Positions 17,094-29,403 of a stretch of 64,000 nt of DNA are shown piece by piece. Below the pieces are notes generated by a model. That model did no database searches. It was not told the origin of the DNA and saw only the letters and a list, made by a program, of their open reading frames with translations. The stretch comes from Streptomyces roseus (lineage in GTDB: Bacteria > Actinomycetota > Actinomycetes > Streptomycetales > Streptomycetaceae). The stretch covers positions 36,588-100,587 of the forward strand of contig NZ_LFML01000060.1 in assembly GCF_001044425.1 (NCBI RefSeq), written 5' to 3'. The position numbers and the translations under genes were made by a program. The number at the start of each line of letters is the position of its first letter. Position 1 is the first letter of the stretch.

Positions 17094-17121
17094 GCCTCGG
17101 CACCCGATCGCGTGCCGAGGC
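17094..17121 (+). promoter_or_regulatory. Ten-base-pair hairpin in the xdhA leader
   Basis: GCCTCGGCAC (17094-17103) and GTGCCGAGGC (17112-17121) are a perfect inverted repeat with an 8-base loop. It lies about 100 bases before the GTG start of xdhA. It may be a terminator of the upstream gene, an attenuator, or an operator. No U-run follows, which weakens the terminator reading. Confidence 0.5.
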
Positions 17122-17220
17122 GCGCACTCCGGGTTCTGGAGATGCGCCACCGAATCAGAAGGCTCCTGACATGGCGACTAGGACGACCGGTTCCACCGCG
17201 CACCGAAACGAGGACGTGCC

Positions 17221-21111
<3,891 letters not shown>

Positions 21112-21119
<8 letters not shown>

Positions 21120-21930
21120 CATGAGCTGGGTGGCCGCGGTCGCGCGGTTGCGGGCCCGCCGGGAGCCCGGCGCGCTCGTGACCGTCGCGACCGTGCGCGG
21201 CCACGCGCCCCGCAGGGCCGGCGCCAAACTCGTCGTGGGACGGTCCGCGACCTGGGGTTCGATCGGCGGCGGCAACATCGAGGCCGTGGCCATCGACCGG
21301 GCCCGGGAGGTGATCGCGGAGCCCGACCCACGACCGGAGATGATGGATTTCGCCCTCAACGACAAGGTCACCGGCCCGCACGGCGTGCAGTGCTGCGGCG
21401 GAACCGTCAGCGTGCTGCTCGAACCGCTTCCGGTGGTCCCGGCGGTGGCGATCTTCGGCGTCGGGCACGTCGGCTGGGCACTGGCACGCATCCTGGCCCG
21501 CCACGATCTCGATCTGCACCTGGTCGACAGCCGCCCCGAGCAGCTCGCGGACGAACGGCTCGCGGTACTCGCCGACGCGGTGGCGCAGGTCCACGTGCAC
21601 CACACACCCCTGCTGCCGGAGGACGTGCTCGCGAAGCTGGCTCCCGGGACGCACGTCCTGATCATGACCCACGACCACGCCGAGGACGCCGCGCTGTGCG
21701 ACGCCGCCTTGCGCACCGCCGGACTCGGCTCGATCGGATTGATCGGCTCGGCCGCCAAGGCGGCGCGGTTCCGGCATCGCCTGACCACCGAGGGCGGCCA
21801 TGAGCCCGCCGCCATCGACCGGATCAAGACCCCGATCGGGATGACGGAGATCACCGGCAAGGAACCCGCCGCCATCGCCGTCAGCGTCGCGGCGGACCTG
21901 CTCCTGACCTTCGAACGTGACAGGCGCTGA
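21112..21930 (+). CDS. xdhC: XdhC family molybdenum cofactor insertion protein
   Basis: This 272-residue protein matches XdhC, which binds molybdenum cofactor and brings it to XdhB after sulfuration. An N-terminal part (LVTVATVRGHAPRRAGAKLVV, residues 22-42) and GSIGGGNIE near residue 49 are family marks, as is QCCGGTVSVLLEP near residue 93. A C-terminal nucleotide-binding fold begins VAIFGVGHVGWAL near residue 112. It overlaps xdhB by 8 bases and ends the operon. The next amidase gene is about 95 bases away on the same strand. Confidence 0.88.
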
Positions 21931-22025
21931 CCGCCGCCCGCCGCCCGCCGCGAAACCCTCGCGTGTTACCCGGCGGTAGGCCATGATGGCGGCGACCATC
22001 CACGAGGCCGGGGGCTGAGACAGCG

Positions 22026-23477
22026 GTGACGAGTTTCGACGAACAGGGCATGTCCGGCGGAGGGGCCGGAGCCGGCGGAGGGGGCGTCGTCCACGCCTTC
22101 ACGGACGACGCCCTGGGAGAGCACGACGGCGTCGGCCTCGCCGCGGCGATCCGGCGGGGCGAGGTTTCCGCCGCCGAGGCCGCCCGGGCCGCCGTGGAGC
22201 GGGTGCGGGCGGTCGAGGCGCGGCTGGGCGCGGTCCAGACGTACGTCGATGCCCCGGCGCCCGCTGCCGCGTCGGACGGTGTCTTCGCCGGGGTGCCGAC
22301 CTTCGTCAAGGACAACACCGACTACCTCGGCCTGCCCACCGGGCACGGCAGCGCGGCCTTCCGCCCGGGCGCGGCGCGGCGGCACGCGCCGTTCACCCGA
22401 CAGTTCCTGAGCAGCGGGGTCACGGTGCTGGGGAAGACCCGGCTGCCCGAGTTCGGGTTCAGTCCGACCACCGAGTACGAGGGCGCCGAACCGGTCCGCA
22501 ACCCCTGGCACACCGGCTACTCGGCGGGCGGTTCGTCGGGCGGCAGCGCGGCCCTGGTGGCGGCGGGAGCGGTGCCGATCGCACACGCCAACGACGGCGG
22601 CGGCTCGATCCGGATTCCGGCCGCCTGCTGCGGTCTGGTCGGCCTCAAACCGACCCGGGGCCGGGTCGTCGCGAACGCCCAGAGCCGTCAGCTGCCCCTC
22701 GACCTGGTCTGCGACGCGATCGTGAGCCGTTCCGTGCGGGACGCCGCCGCTTTCCTCGCCGCCGCCGAGCGGTACCGGCCCGGCCCCGGGCTGCCGCCCG
22801 TGGGCCTGGTCGAAGGCCCTTCGGGGCAACGGCTGCGCATCGGCTTCCTGCAGGACTCGCCGAACGGAGTCCGCTCCGATCCCGCGACGCGGGCGGCGAT
22901 CGCGCAGACGGTGACCACGCTGGAGGGGCTCGGCCACAGCGTGGAGCCCGTGGATTTGGCCATCGATCCGAGTTTCACGGACGACTTCCTCGCGTACTGG
23001 GGGATGCTGTCCTTCCTCATCGGCGTCACGGGCCGCACCCTCGGCGCGGACTTCGACCGGCGCCGCATGGACGGCCTCAGCCGGGGACTGCGCGAGGAGT
23101 ACCTGCGGAACTGGCGGCGCACCCCCGCGGTCGTGCGGAGGCTGAAGCGGACGAGGGAGGCGTACGCGGCCTCGTTCCGGGGGCTGGACCTCGTGCTGTC
23201 GCCGGTGCTCGCCCACACCACGCCGCCCGTCGGCCACCTCAGCCCGACCGTTCCCTACCCGACCCTGATCGAACGGATCCTCGCGTACGTGGCGTTCACA
23301 CCGGTCGACAACGTGGTCGGCACGCCCTCGATCTCGGTGCCGTCGGCGAGCGCCACGGAGGGCGGGCTGCCCATCGGCATCATGTTCTCCGGCCGCCCCG
23401 GCGCGGAAGGGAAACTGCTGGAGGTCGCGTTCCAGCTGGAGGCCGACCGCCCGTTCCGGCGCATCCAGGACCTCTGA
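22026..23477 (+). CDS. Amidase-signature hydrolase
   Basis: This 483-residue amidase has the catalytic triad Lys95 (VPTFVKDN), Ser170 (GGSSGGS) and Ser194 (GGGSIR); the 24-residue Ser-Ser spacing is canonical. GTG at 22026 leaves an N-terminal Gly-rich stretch (residues 10-20) that may be disordered. No AtzG-like partner is present, unlike the amidase at 708. It follows xdhABC on the same strand, so it could belong to nitrogen or purine catabolism, but that is inference from position. The substrate is unknown. A hairpin follows three bases after the stop codon. Confidence 0.85.
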   Translation: MTSFDEQGMSGGGAGAGGGGVVHAFTDDALGEHDGVGLAAAIRRGEVSAAEAARAAVERVRAVEARLGAVQTYVDAPAPAAASDGVFAGVPTFVKDNTDYLGLPTGHGSAAFRPGAARRHAPFTRQFLSSGVTVLGKTRLPEFGFSPTTEYEGAEPVRNPWHTGYSAGGSSGGSAALVAAGAVPIAHANDGGGSIRIPAACCGLVGLKPTRGRVVANAQSRQLPLDLVCDAIVSRSVRDAAAFLAAAERYRPGPGLPPVGLVEGPSGQRLRIGFLQDSPNGVRSDPATRAAIAQTVTTLEGLGHSVEPVDLAIDPSFTDDFLAYWGMLSFLIGVTGRTLGADFDRRRMDGLSRGLREEYLRNWRRTPAVVRRLKRTREAYAASFRGLDLVLSPVLAHTTPPVGHLSPTVPYPTLIERILAYVAFTPVDNVVGTPSISVPSASATEGGLPIGIMFSGRPGAEGKLLEVAFQLEADRPFRRIQDL

Positions 23478-23479
23478 CA

Positions 23480-23508
23480 CCGCTGCGGACCACCGCGAAC
23501 CGCAGCGG
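23480..23508 (+). terminator. Hairpin terminator after the amidase
   Basis: CCGCTGCGG (23480-23488) and CCGCAGCGG (23500-23508) form a perfect 9-bp stem with an 11-base loop, directly after the amidase stop. A T-run is absent, as in many Streptomyces terminators. Confidence 0.6.
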
Positions 23509-23552
23509 AGGTCGCGTACGTCGCGTACGCGCCGGAGCCGTCGGCCGGTCTT

Positions 23553-23628
23553 GGGGCCCCGACCAGCCGGGGGGGGAAGGCTGGCCGGGGCGGCCCTGCC
23601 CCAGCCGGGGGGGGGTGGCTGGGCAGGG
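23553..23628. repeat. G-run cluster, possible G-quadruplex
   Basis: Six G-runs of 4, 8, 4, 9, 3 and 3 bases occur in 76 bases, two of them following the repeated AGCC tract (CCAGCC before the 8- and 9-base runs). This would permit G-quadruplex formation on the + strand. It lies in a 345-base gap between convergent genes (amidase and B12-binding protein), in which no gene is seen. Confidence 0.6.
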
Positions 23629-23822
23629 CGTACGGGAGGCGGGATGCACGGACGACGGATCTCCTCCGCCGTCGGCACGTCCACCGCACCCCTGTCACGG
23701 TACTCCCCGCAGGTGCCATTACCCCGCCGCCGCACGCCCGGATGTGGACAAGACCGCCGCGACCGCCCGTGAGCCACCCGAACGCGCGCAACCCCGCAGG
23801 GTGGGGAAGGCCGCCATCGGTG

Positions 23823-24911
23823 TCAGGCAGGGGGGTGGGGCGCGGTCGGCGGAGTGCGGGTGAGGCGGTCGGCGCCGGCGCGGAGCATGGCGGCGGCCCG
23901 GGGGAAGTCCACGAGCCGGCGGCCCAGCAGCGTCAGGGCGGGCAGCAGGGAGACCGAAGGGACTCCGCGGGCGGCCAGGACCTCGGCGGTCCAGAGCAGG
24001 AAGCCGGTGAACAGCTCCTCGTCGTCGGTGTAGAGGGCGGCGGTGAGGAACTCCACGATGTGGGACACGTCTTCGGCGGTGCGTTCGCGCTGCGCGTCGG
24101 TGTAGTCGCGCACGGCGGGGTAGGCGTCCTCCAGTTCGGCCATGACCTCGCGCACCCAGCGGGGTCGGCTGCGGGCGACCAGGGTGTACTCCTGGTCCTT
24201 CAGGTGGGGGAGGTCGTCGATGACCTGGTGCGCGGGCGCGGGCCGGGGCAGCGGTCCGCGGGCCAGGTCGTCCGCGGCGGTGCGGGCGTCCGGGGCCCAG
24301 GCGTCCGCGCCCAGCAGGCGGGCGTAGCGCCCACCAGGCCCGAACGCGGCTCCGCCGACCATCACCGGGGTGCCGACGGCCTGGCAGGCGGTGATCGTGG
24401 CATGGGCGACCGGGAGGCGGGTGGGGATGGAGCTGGAGAGGGCCACCGCGTCGGGGCCGGTGCGGTGCAGGTGCGCGATGAGGTGCGGTGCGGGCACCTG
24501 GGCGCCGAGGTAGTCGACGTGCCAGCCTCGGATCCGCAGGACCTCGGCGAGCAGACGGGCCGGCAGGGCGTGCCATTCGCCGTCCACGCAGGCCACCGTG
24601 ATCCGGCCCCGGGACGGCTGCGTCCGGGCCGCGGGGTGCAGGGCAAGCGCCGCCACGGCCCGGTCGTTGATGGCGGTCGCGGCGTGTTCCTGGGCGACGC
24701 TGACGCGGTTGGCGGCCCATTCCTCGCCCACCCGCCCCTGTACGGGGCCGATCACCTCCATCAGGACCGCCTCCGGGTCGAGCCCGTCGTCGAGCGCGCG
24801 CAGGACGGCGCGCACCGCGGCGGGTTCGTCGAGGGTCATGACGGCTTCCCACACGCGCTCGACCAGAGCGTCCGTACGGGTGAGGGGGCTCGCTGCGTGC
24901 TGCGATCTCAT
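23823..24911 (-). CDS. Cobalamin-binding (CarH-like) protein with helical C-terminal domain
   Basis: This 362-residue protein has a methionine-synthase-like helical B12 cap (about 12-90) and a Rossmann B12-binding domain (about 103-215). The CarH marks are present: W65-x9-E75-H76 in the cap and E112-x-H114, the axial-histidine region, in DGEWHALPARLL. The VGGAAFG and ALSSS loops follow. There is no DNA-binding domain. The C-terminal third (about 230-350) is a helical bundle that resembles RsbR/PucR-type sensor helices (inference). ATGA overlap with the upstream phosphatase gene suggests one signalling unit. It may sense cobalamin or light. Confidence 0.8.
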   Translation of the reverse strand: MRSQHAASPLTRTDALVERVWEAVMTLDEPAAVRAVLRALDDGLDPEAVLMEVIGPVQGRVGEEWAANRVSVAQEHAATAINDRAVAALALHPAARTQPSRGRITVACVDGEWHALPARLLAEVLRIRGWHVDYLGAQVPAPHLIAHLHRTGPDAVALSSSIPTRLPVAHATITACQAVGTPVMVGGAAFGPGGRYARLLGADAWAPDARTAADDLARGPLPRPAPAHQVIDDLPHLKDQEYTLVARSRPRWVREVMAELEDAYPAVRDYTDAQRERTAEDVSHIVEFLTAALYTDDEELFTGFLLWTAEVLAARGVPSVSLLPALTLLGRRLVDFPRAAAMLRAGADRLTRTPPTAPHPPA

Positions 24912-26572
24912 GCGGTGAACCTGCCCCGGGTGTGGCCGTCCACCGCGCTGAGGTGGTTGGTGCGCGGGGCGGAGATCACCACGATGGCCATATCGTCGTG
25001 CCGACCGCGCCCCACCCACCGAGCGGTGAGCATCTGCACGTGATCGACGACGGTCTGGGCCGGCAGGGCCGCGCACTCCTCCAGAGCCCGGCGCAACCGC
25101 TCCTCGCCGAACAGCTCCCCGCCCCGCGGGCCGCCGCGGGCCTCGCTGATCCCGTCGGTGTACAGGACGCACGCGTCGCCCGGCGCCAGGGTGACCGCAG
25201 CCGTCTCGGCGGTGAAATCGGGGAGCGCTCCGACCAGGGTGCCGTGCGTGGCGGCAGTCTCGATCCGGCCGTCGGAGCGCAGGACCAGCGGAGCGGGGTG
25301 GCCGGCGCTGGTCAGCCGCAGCCGTACGGAGCTTCCCTCGCGCGCCGCGGAGGCCAGCACCATCGTCGCGAACCGGGTGCTCTCGGAGTTCAGCAGGGCG
25401 GAGTTGAGCAGGCTGAGCAGCCGCTGGTGGTCGTCCGCCATGGGCAGCAGGGCATGGAGCGTGCTGCGGATCTTGCCGGTCATGACGGCGGCTTCCAGGC
25501 CCTTTCCGCACACGTCGCCGAGCACGACGAGGGAGGCGTCGCCCTCGTCGGCGGCGGGGTGGACGTCGTAGAAATCGCCGCCCACCCGCTCGTGCTCCTT
25601 CGAGGGTAGGTAGCCGCCCGCGTACTCCACCCCGGCCATCTGGTGCAGGGCGGGCGGCAGCAGCTCTCGCATCAGGGTCTCGGTGATCGACGCCTGCTCC
25701 GCGTACAGGCGTGCCGCCGACATCGCCGCGCCGGAGCGGGCGGCGAACAGCCGCGCGAAGACCTCCTCGCCTTCCGTGAAGGCGGTCGCGCCGGTGCGGC
25801 GCAGGAGGACCAGGGCGCCGGCCGGCTCACCGTGGCCGGGGAGCGGGGTCACGACGACGGACCCGACGGTGTCCAGCCCCTCCGGGACGAGCCAGGCGGG
25901 AGCGCGGGCGGAATCGATCCAGAGGGACGGAACGGGCGGGAACCCCTGGAGCGCCTCCGCGAGGCCCGGCACCTCCTCGGGATCGACGGCCAGGAGCGAC
26001 GCGGACGGCGTACCGCCGCGGACACAGCTCACCACCGGCAGTTCCGAGCCGCGCGCGGGGGCGACCACCAGGGCCGCGTCCGCGAGGTGCTCCGCGGCCA
26101 GGTGCGCCGTGGCGTCCATGCAGCGGTCCAGGTTCAGGGAGGACAGCAGCAGATTGGACGAGCGGACCAGGAAGGCCGTGCGCTCCTCCGCCGTCCGCAG
26201 GGCCTCCCGGGCCAGCCGGTGGTCGGTGTCGTCGACCAGCCACCACACCACCGTGCCGTCGTCCCGGACGGTGGGGTGCGCCTCGTAGGACTCCCCGCCC
26301 ACCTGCCCGAGCGCGGGCCCGTGCGCCCCGGAGGCCGGCCGGGCCGCGGGGACGGTGTCGGCCACCTGTCGGGCGTGCGCCGCCGCCAGCCAGGCGGGCA
26401 CCACGTCGGCGAGGGCCGCACCCGGGCGGGCCCGCGGGAACACCCGCCGGGCCGCCTCGTTGACGAACACCAGGTGCGCGCGGGGATCGGCCGCGAGCAC
26501 CGGGTACGGGGCCTCGTCCCACGGGAGGCCCGTCGTCGGTGGACTGGATGTCATCTGCGGGGAAGGAACCAC
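24908..26572 (-). CDS. PAS-GAF-PP2C (SpoIIE/RsbU-type) serine phosphatase
   Basis: This 554-residue protein has a PAS domain (about 20-125), a GAF domain (about 140-290) and a SpoIIE-type PP2C domain (about 310-545). PP2C marks are intact: GGDFYDV, VLGDVCGKGLEAA, LYTDGISEARGG and GRHDDMAIVVI, with metal-binding aspartates. Such enzymes dephosphorylate STAS anti-anti-sigma factors and so release sigma factors. GTG at 26572 and ATG at 26554 are both possible; neither has a clear ribosome site. Its end overlaps the B12-binding gene by 4 bases. STAS and RsbW genes lie divergently on the other side. Confidence 0.88.
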   Translation of the reverse strand: MVPSPQMTSSPPTTGLPWDEAPYPVLAADPRAHLVFVNEAARRVFPRARPGAALADVVPAWLAAAHARQVADTVPAARPASGAHGPALGQVGGESYEAHPTVRDDGTVVWWLVDDTDHRLAREALRTAEERTAFLVRSSNLLLSSLNLDRCMDATAHLAAEHLADAALVVAPARGSELPVVSCVRGGTPSASLLAVDPEEVPGLAEALQGFPPVPSLWIDSARAPAWLVPEGLDTVGSVVVTPLPGHGEPAGALVLLRRTGATAFTEGEEVFARLFAARSGAAMSAARLYAEQASITETLMRELLPPALHQMAGVEYAGGYLPSKEHERVGGDFYDVHPAADEGDASLVVLGDVCGKGLEAAVMTGKIRSTLHALLPMADDHQRLLSLLNSALLNSESTRFATMVLASAAREGSSVRLRLTSAGHPAPLVLRSDGRIETAATHGTLVGALPDFTAETAAVTLAPGDACVLYTDGISEARGGPRGGELFGEERLRRALEECAALPAQTVVDHVQMLTARWVGRGRHDDMAIVVISAPRTNHLSAVDGHTRGRFTA

Positions 26573-26802
26573 ACGTCGAAGGCCCGCTGTGCGAACCCCT
26601 CACCTCTTCGTCAAGACGGAAACATCGTTGCCCTGCGGCAACCATCCTCCATGGACCGCACCGGCCGCAACCGTGCCTGTCTCCGACGTACTGAGAAGCC
26701 GTCACCGCAGAGGGCGGCGCGGTACCGCTCGACAGGGCCCCGCCACCCCCTGCACGCCCACCCCCTTGTCCGCTGCGGCCCCGACTGTAGGAGGATGTCC
26801 TG

Positions 26803-27150
26803 GTGACCGGAGAAGAAGCGGTCGTCACGACGACCACCGACCGAGGCGTGGCAGTCGTCAGCCTGCACGGCGACGTCGACGAGGAACACGCACCCGCGCT
26901 GGCCCGCGCCCTGGCCGCCGCGACGGAGAACGGGGCCGTGCGGACGGTGGTCGACCTGTCCCGCACGCACTTCGCGGACTCCTCGGTGCTGCACGCCCTG
27001 CTGGACGCCCAACGGGCGCACCTGGCCGCGGGAGAGGTCCTCGTCCTCGCCGGGCCGCTGCAGACGGCGGTGCGCAGGCTGTTCGAAGTAACGGGAACCG
27101 CTTCCGCCTTCAGGATGGCGGACAGCCTGGAGGCGGCGTTGACATCATGA
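26803..27150 (+). CDS. STAS anti-anti-sigma factor (RsbV-like)
   Basis: This 115-residue single STAS domain has the phosphorylation segment VVDLSRTHFADSSVLHALL, with Ser60 in DSS the predicted target. GTG at 26803 follows an AGGAGG site. It overlaps the RsbW-like gene by 4 bases (ATGA), so the two form an anti-sigma pair: the kinase phosphorylates the STAS protein and a SpoIIE phosphatase reverses this. No sigma factor gene adjoins, so the controlled sigma factor must be elsewhere. The divergent PP2C gene is a natural partner. Confidence 0.88.
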   Translation: MTGEEAVVTTTTDRGVAVVSLHGDVDEEHAPALARALAAATENGAVRTVVDLSRTHFADSSVLHALLDAQRAHLAAGEVLVLAGPLQTAVRRLFEVTGTASAFRMADSLEAALTS

Positions 27151-27572
27151 ACACCTCATGGGATTCCGAGAACGCAGCGGTCCCCGGGCAGCGGCACGAG
27201 GGCGAACCGCGTACCGCCCGCCCGCCGGGCTCCGCGGCCGATGCCCGCGCCCGCGTGTCCGAGGTGCTGCTGCTCGCCGGGGTGAGCCTCGACAGCGTCA
27301 CCGCGGCGGACGTCCTGCTGGTCACCTCGGAGCTCGTCAGCAACGCGATCCGCCACGGCGGCGGCGTCACCGCCTTCCGGGCCGACATCGCGGACGGCCT
27401 GCTGCGCCTGTCCATCGACGACGCCAGCCCCCTCCTTCCCGCCCAGCGCACGGGTACGGTCGAGCGCCCCGGCGGCTACGGATGGCCGCTCGTCCACCGC
27501 CTCGCGGAGCGAGTGGAGTGCCGTACGCACCCCGAGGGCAAGACGATCAGTACCGTCCTGCGCCTGGCCTGA
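27147..27572 (+). CDS. ATP-binding anti-sigma kinase (RsbW-like)
   Basis: This 141-residue protein is an RsbW/HATPase-type serine kinase. The N-box is ELVSNAIRHG (Glu62, Asn66), the G1 region is IDDASPLLP near residue 90 and the G2 region is GGYGWPLV at 109-116. G1 lacks the usual DxGxG glycine spacing, a trait shared by many Streptomyces HATPase_c_2 proteins. It would phosphorylate the STAS protein encoded immediately upstream and bind a sigma factor. The start is fixed by the ATGA overlap. Convergent with the Mrr-like gene. Confidence 0.85.
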   Translation: MNTSWDSENAAVPGQRHEGEPRTARPPGSAADARARVSEVLLLAGVSLDSVTAADVLLVTSELVSNAIRHGGGVTAFRADIADGLLRLSIDDASPLLPAQRTGTVERPGGYGWPLVHRLAERVECRTHPEGKTISTVLRLA

Positions 27573-27633
27573 CTCCCCGGGCGGCCGGCGACGCCGGTGG
27601 CGGCGTCGCCGACTGCGTCGGTGGCCGCGTCGG

Positions 27634-28395
27634 TCACGACACCGCTGCCCGGGCCGGGTCGCAGGCGTCCGTCCCGGGGCCCCGGGCGCCGGTTTCCCAC
27701 GGAGCGGGGGACTCCTGATCCGTCCACGCGGTCAGGGCGTCGCCGTCGACGCAGACGATCCCGCAGGTGGCCGCGTATTCGGCCGCGGGAGCCGTGAACG
27801 TACTGGTCGTGACGAGTACCGCGATGTCGGCCTCGTGAACGGCGAAGCAGGTGCCGCCGAAACGCTGGAGGTCCTGCGATCCGACACGGTTGTCCACCGC
27901 GTAGTGCTTGCACTGGAGCACCACCCGCAGCCCCTCCGCCGTCGTGGCGAGGACGTCGGCCCCGAGGTCGCCCGCCCCGCCGACCACTTCCACCGAGGTG
28001 CACCCGTCCCGGGCGCACAGGGCGGCCACCGTGTGCTCGAAGCCGTCCGCGTCCACCGCGGCATGGTCCAGGGCCTCCCCCCCGACTTCGGGGAGGGCTG
28101 CCGGCGGCGCCTGGTACGGGACGTTCGGCTCCGTTCCGGGCCGGGGGGTGCGGACGCGGACGCGGCGCCGGTTGGGTGCGATGCTCCACTTCGCCAGCGC
28201 GACGCCGAGCAGTGATACGCCCAGCGCGGCGATCGGAGCGATCGGCAGCCCGGACCCCGCCGCGTCCGCGGCCTTGAAAAACGCCGCCAGCCCGCCGATG
28301 CCGATGGCCAGCAGCCCGATCGCGAGCACCGCGTCGCGCGCCGCGGACCCCATGCCCCGTACGGAGCCGGGCACTTCCTCTTCCGGTGTGGCCAT
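27634..28395 (-). CDS. Membrane-anchored Mrr-like restriction endonuclease domain protein
   Basis: This 253-residue protein has two membrane helices (about 22-40 and 50-70) and a C-terminal Mrr_cat-type PD-(D/E)XK nuclease fold (about 110-230). The catalytic elements are Glu120, Asp147 (GDLGADVLA) and Gln161-x-Lys163 (VVLQCKHYA). Similar membrane-plus-Mrr proteins are frequent in Streptomyces and may act on modified or foreign DNA; this is not proven. ATG at 28395 follows AGGGAGGGGG. It has no methylase partner and stands alone between the signalling genes. Confidence 0.8.
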   Translation of the reverse strand: MATPEEEVPGSVRGMGSAARDAVLAIGLLAIGIGGLAAFFKAADAAGSGLPIAPIAALGVSLLGVALAKWSIAPNRRRVRVRTPRPGTEPNVPYQAPPAALPEVGGEALDHAAVDADGFEHTVAALCARDGCTSVEVVGGAGDLGADVLATTAEGLRVVLQCKHYAVDNRVGSQDLQRFGGTCFAVHEADIAVLVTTSTFTAPAAEYAATCGIVCVDGDALTAWTDQESPAPWETGARGPGTDACDPARAAVS

Positions 28396-28502
28396 GCCAC
28401 ACCCCCCTCCCTTGGCGCGCCGGGGTCCCCGGACCTGGTCGGGCCCGGGACCCCGGCGGATGCCGAACTCTGTTCGACCTCGTATCGCCGGGATTCGGGG
28501 GA

Positions 28503-28883
28503 TCAAACCGAGCGGCTCGGCCCTCGTGGCGGCAGGGCCATCGTGACCGCCCGGGCCACGTCGGGCGCGGCGGCGAACGCCACGTCGGCGCCCGTGATCT
28601 CCAGGAGCCGGGCCAGGCGGGCCGGTACGGTCCCGGCCAGGACCACCGGCCGTTCCAGGCCGGGTTGCAGCATGACGCTGAGCGCGGTCGAGTCGACGAA
28701 CGTCACCCCGGCGACGTCCAGGACGTACCGGGCGACGCCGGGCGCCAGCGGGTCCATCGCGGTCCTCAGCGCGGCCACGTTGTCCATGTCGAACTCACCC
28801 GCCATCACCACGATGCGCGCGTCCCCCTCGGAACGCGTTTCGACGTGGCTGCGTGCTTCCGCGTCATACGTTTCCCTGCTCAT
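28503..28883 (-). CDS. STAS anti-anti-sigma factor
   Basis: This 126-residue STAS domain protein has VLDVAGVTFVDSTALSVML, with Ser65 the predicted phosphorylation site (DST). The N-terminal 20 residues are extra (MSRETYDAEARS). It is downstream, in the same direction, of the response regulator/kinase/phosphatase operon, 58 bases after the response regulator gene, so it may be its target. Its partner kinase could be the RsbW-like protein encoded at 27147 or another outside the window. Confidence 0.86.
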   Translation of the reverse strand: MSRETYDAEARSHVETRSEGDARIVVMAGEFDMDNVAALRTAMDPLAPGVARYVLDVAGVTFVDSTALSVMLQPGLERPVVLAGTVPARLARLLEITGADVAFAAAPDVARAVTMALPPRGPSRSV

Positions 28884-28941
28884 GGCCGGCTTCTCCGCCT
28901 CTCTCGCCCGGTTTCGATGGTGCTCCGTCCGTGCCCGGTCC

Positions 28942-29403
28942 TCACCGGGCGCGGGGCAGTTTGACGACGGTGATGAAGAAGTCGTCGATCTGCTGGATCG
29001 CCCGGACGAACTGGTCGAGGTCGACCGGCTTCGTCACGTAGGCGTTCGCGTGGAGCTTGTAGCTGCGCAGGATGTCCTCCTCGGCCGCGGAGGTGGTGAG
29101 CACGACCACGGGGATGTGGCTCAGCTCCGGGTCCGTCTTGATCTGTTCGAGGACTTGACGGCCGTCGTACTTGGGCAGGTTGAGGTCGAGCAGGATCAGG
29201 TCGGGGCGGGGCGCGTCCTGGTGCTCACCGCGGCGGTAGAGGAAGTCGAGCGCCTCCAGACCGTCTCGGACCACGTGCAGCACGTTTCCGATCTTGTTGT
29301 CCTCGAAGGCCTCACGGGTCATCAGCTCGTCGCCCTCGTCGTCCTCGACCAGCAGGACTACGGCGGGGGCGGCCGGGGGCCGGTGGGCGGGGATGCTCGT
29401 CAC
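28942..29403 (-). CDS. Single-domain response regulator
   Basis: This 153-residue protein is one REC domain with no output domain. Acidic residues 20-22 (EDD), phosphoacceptor Asp73 (LLDLNLP), Thr103 and Lys125 (VTKP) are intact. The sequence resembles the cyanobacterial Rcp1 group of single-domain receivers that accept phosphate from a phytochrome-like kinase. It overlaps the histidine kinase gene by 4 bases and would therefore be the kinase's partner. Downstream lies an STAS gene. Confidence 0.9.
   Translation of the reverse strand: MTSIPAHRPPAAPAVVLLVEDDEGDELMTREAFEDNKIGNVLHVVRDGLEALDFLYRRGEHQDAPRPDLILLDLNLPKYDGRQVLEQIKTDPELSHIPVVVLTTSAAEEDILRSYKLHANAYVTKPVDLDQFVRAIQQIDDFFITVVKLPRAR

Larger units (their letters stand above)
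16701..17220. other. Gene-free region of about 520 bases before xdhA
   Basis: I see no gene here; open frames in either strand have atypical residue content and no ribosome sites. It holds a 14-base perfect palindrome (GGCTGCTAGCAGCC, 17027-17040) and a strong hairpin listed separately, both upstream of the xanthine dehydrogenase operon. It is the likely control region of that operon. Confidence 0.6.

Noticed and set aside
16722..17150. Possible small gene in the gap before xdhA.
   Set aside because: The frames have many Arg/Pro residues, no ribosome site and no recognisable domain; I treat the region as regulatory.
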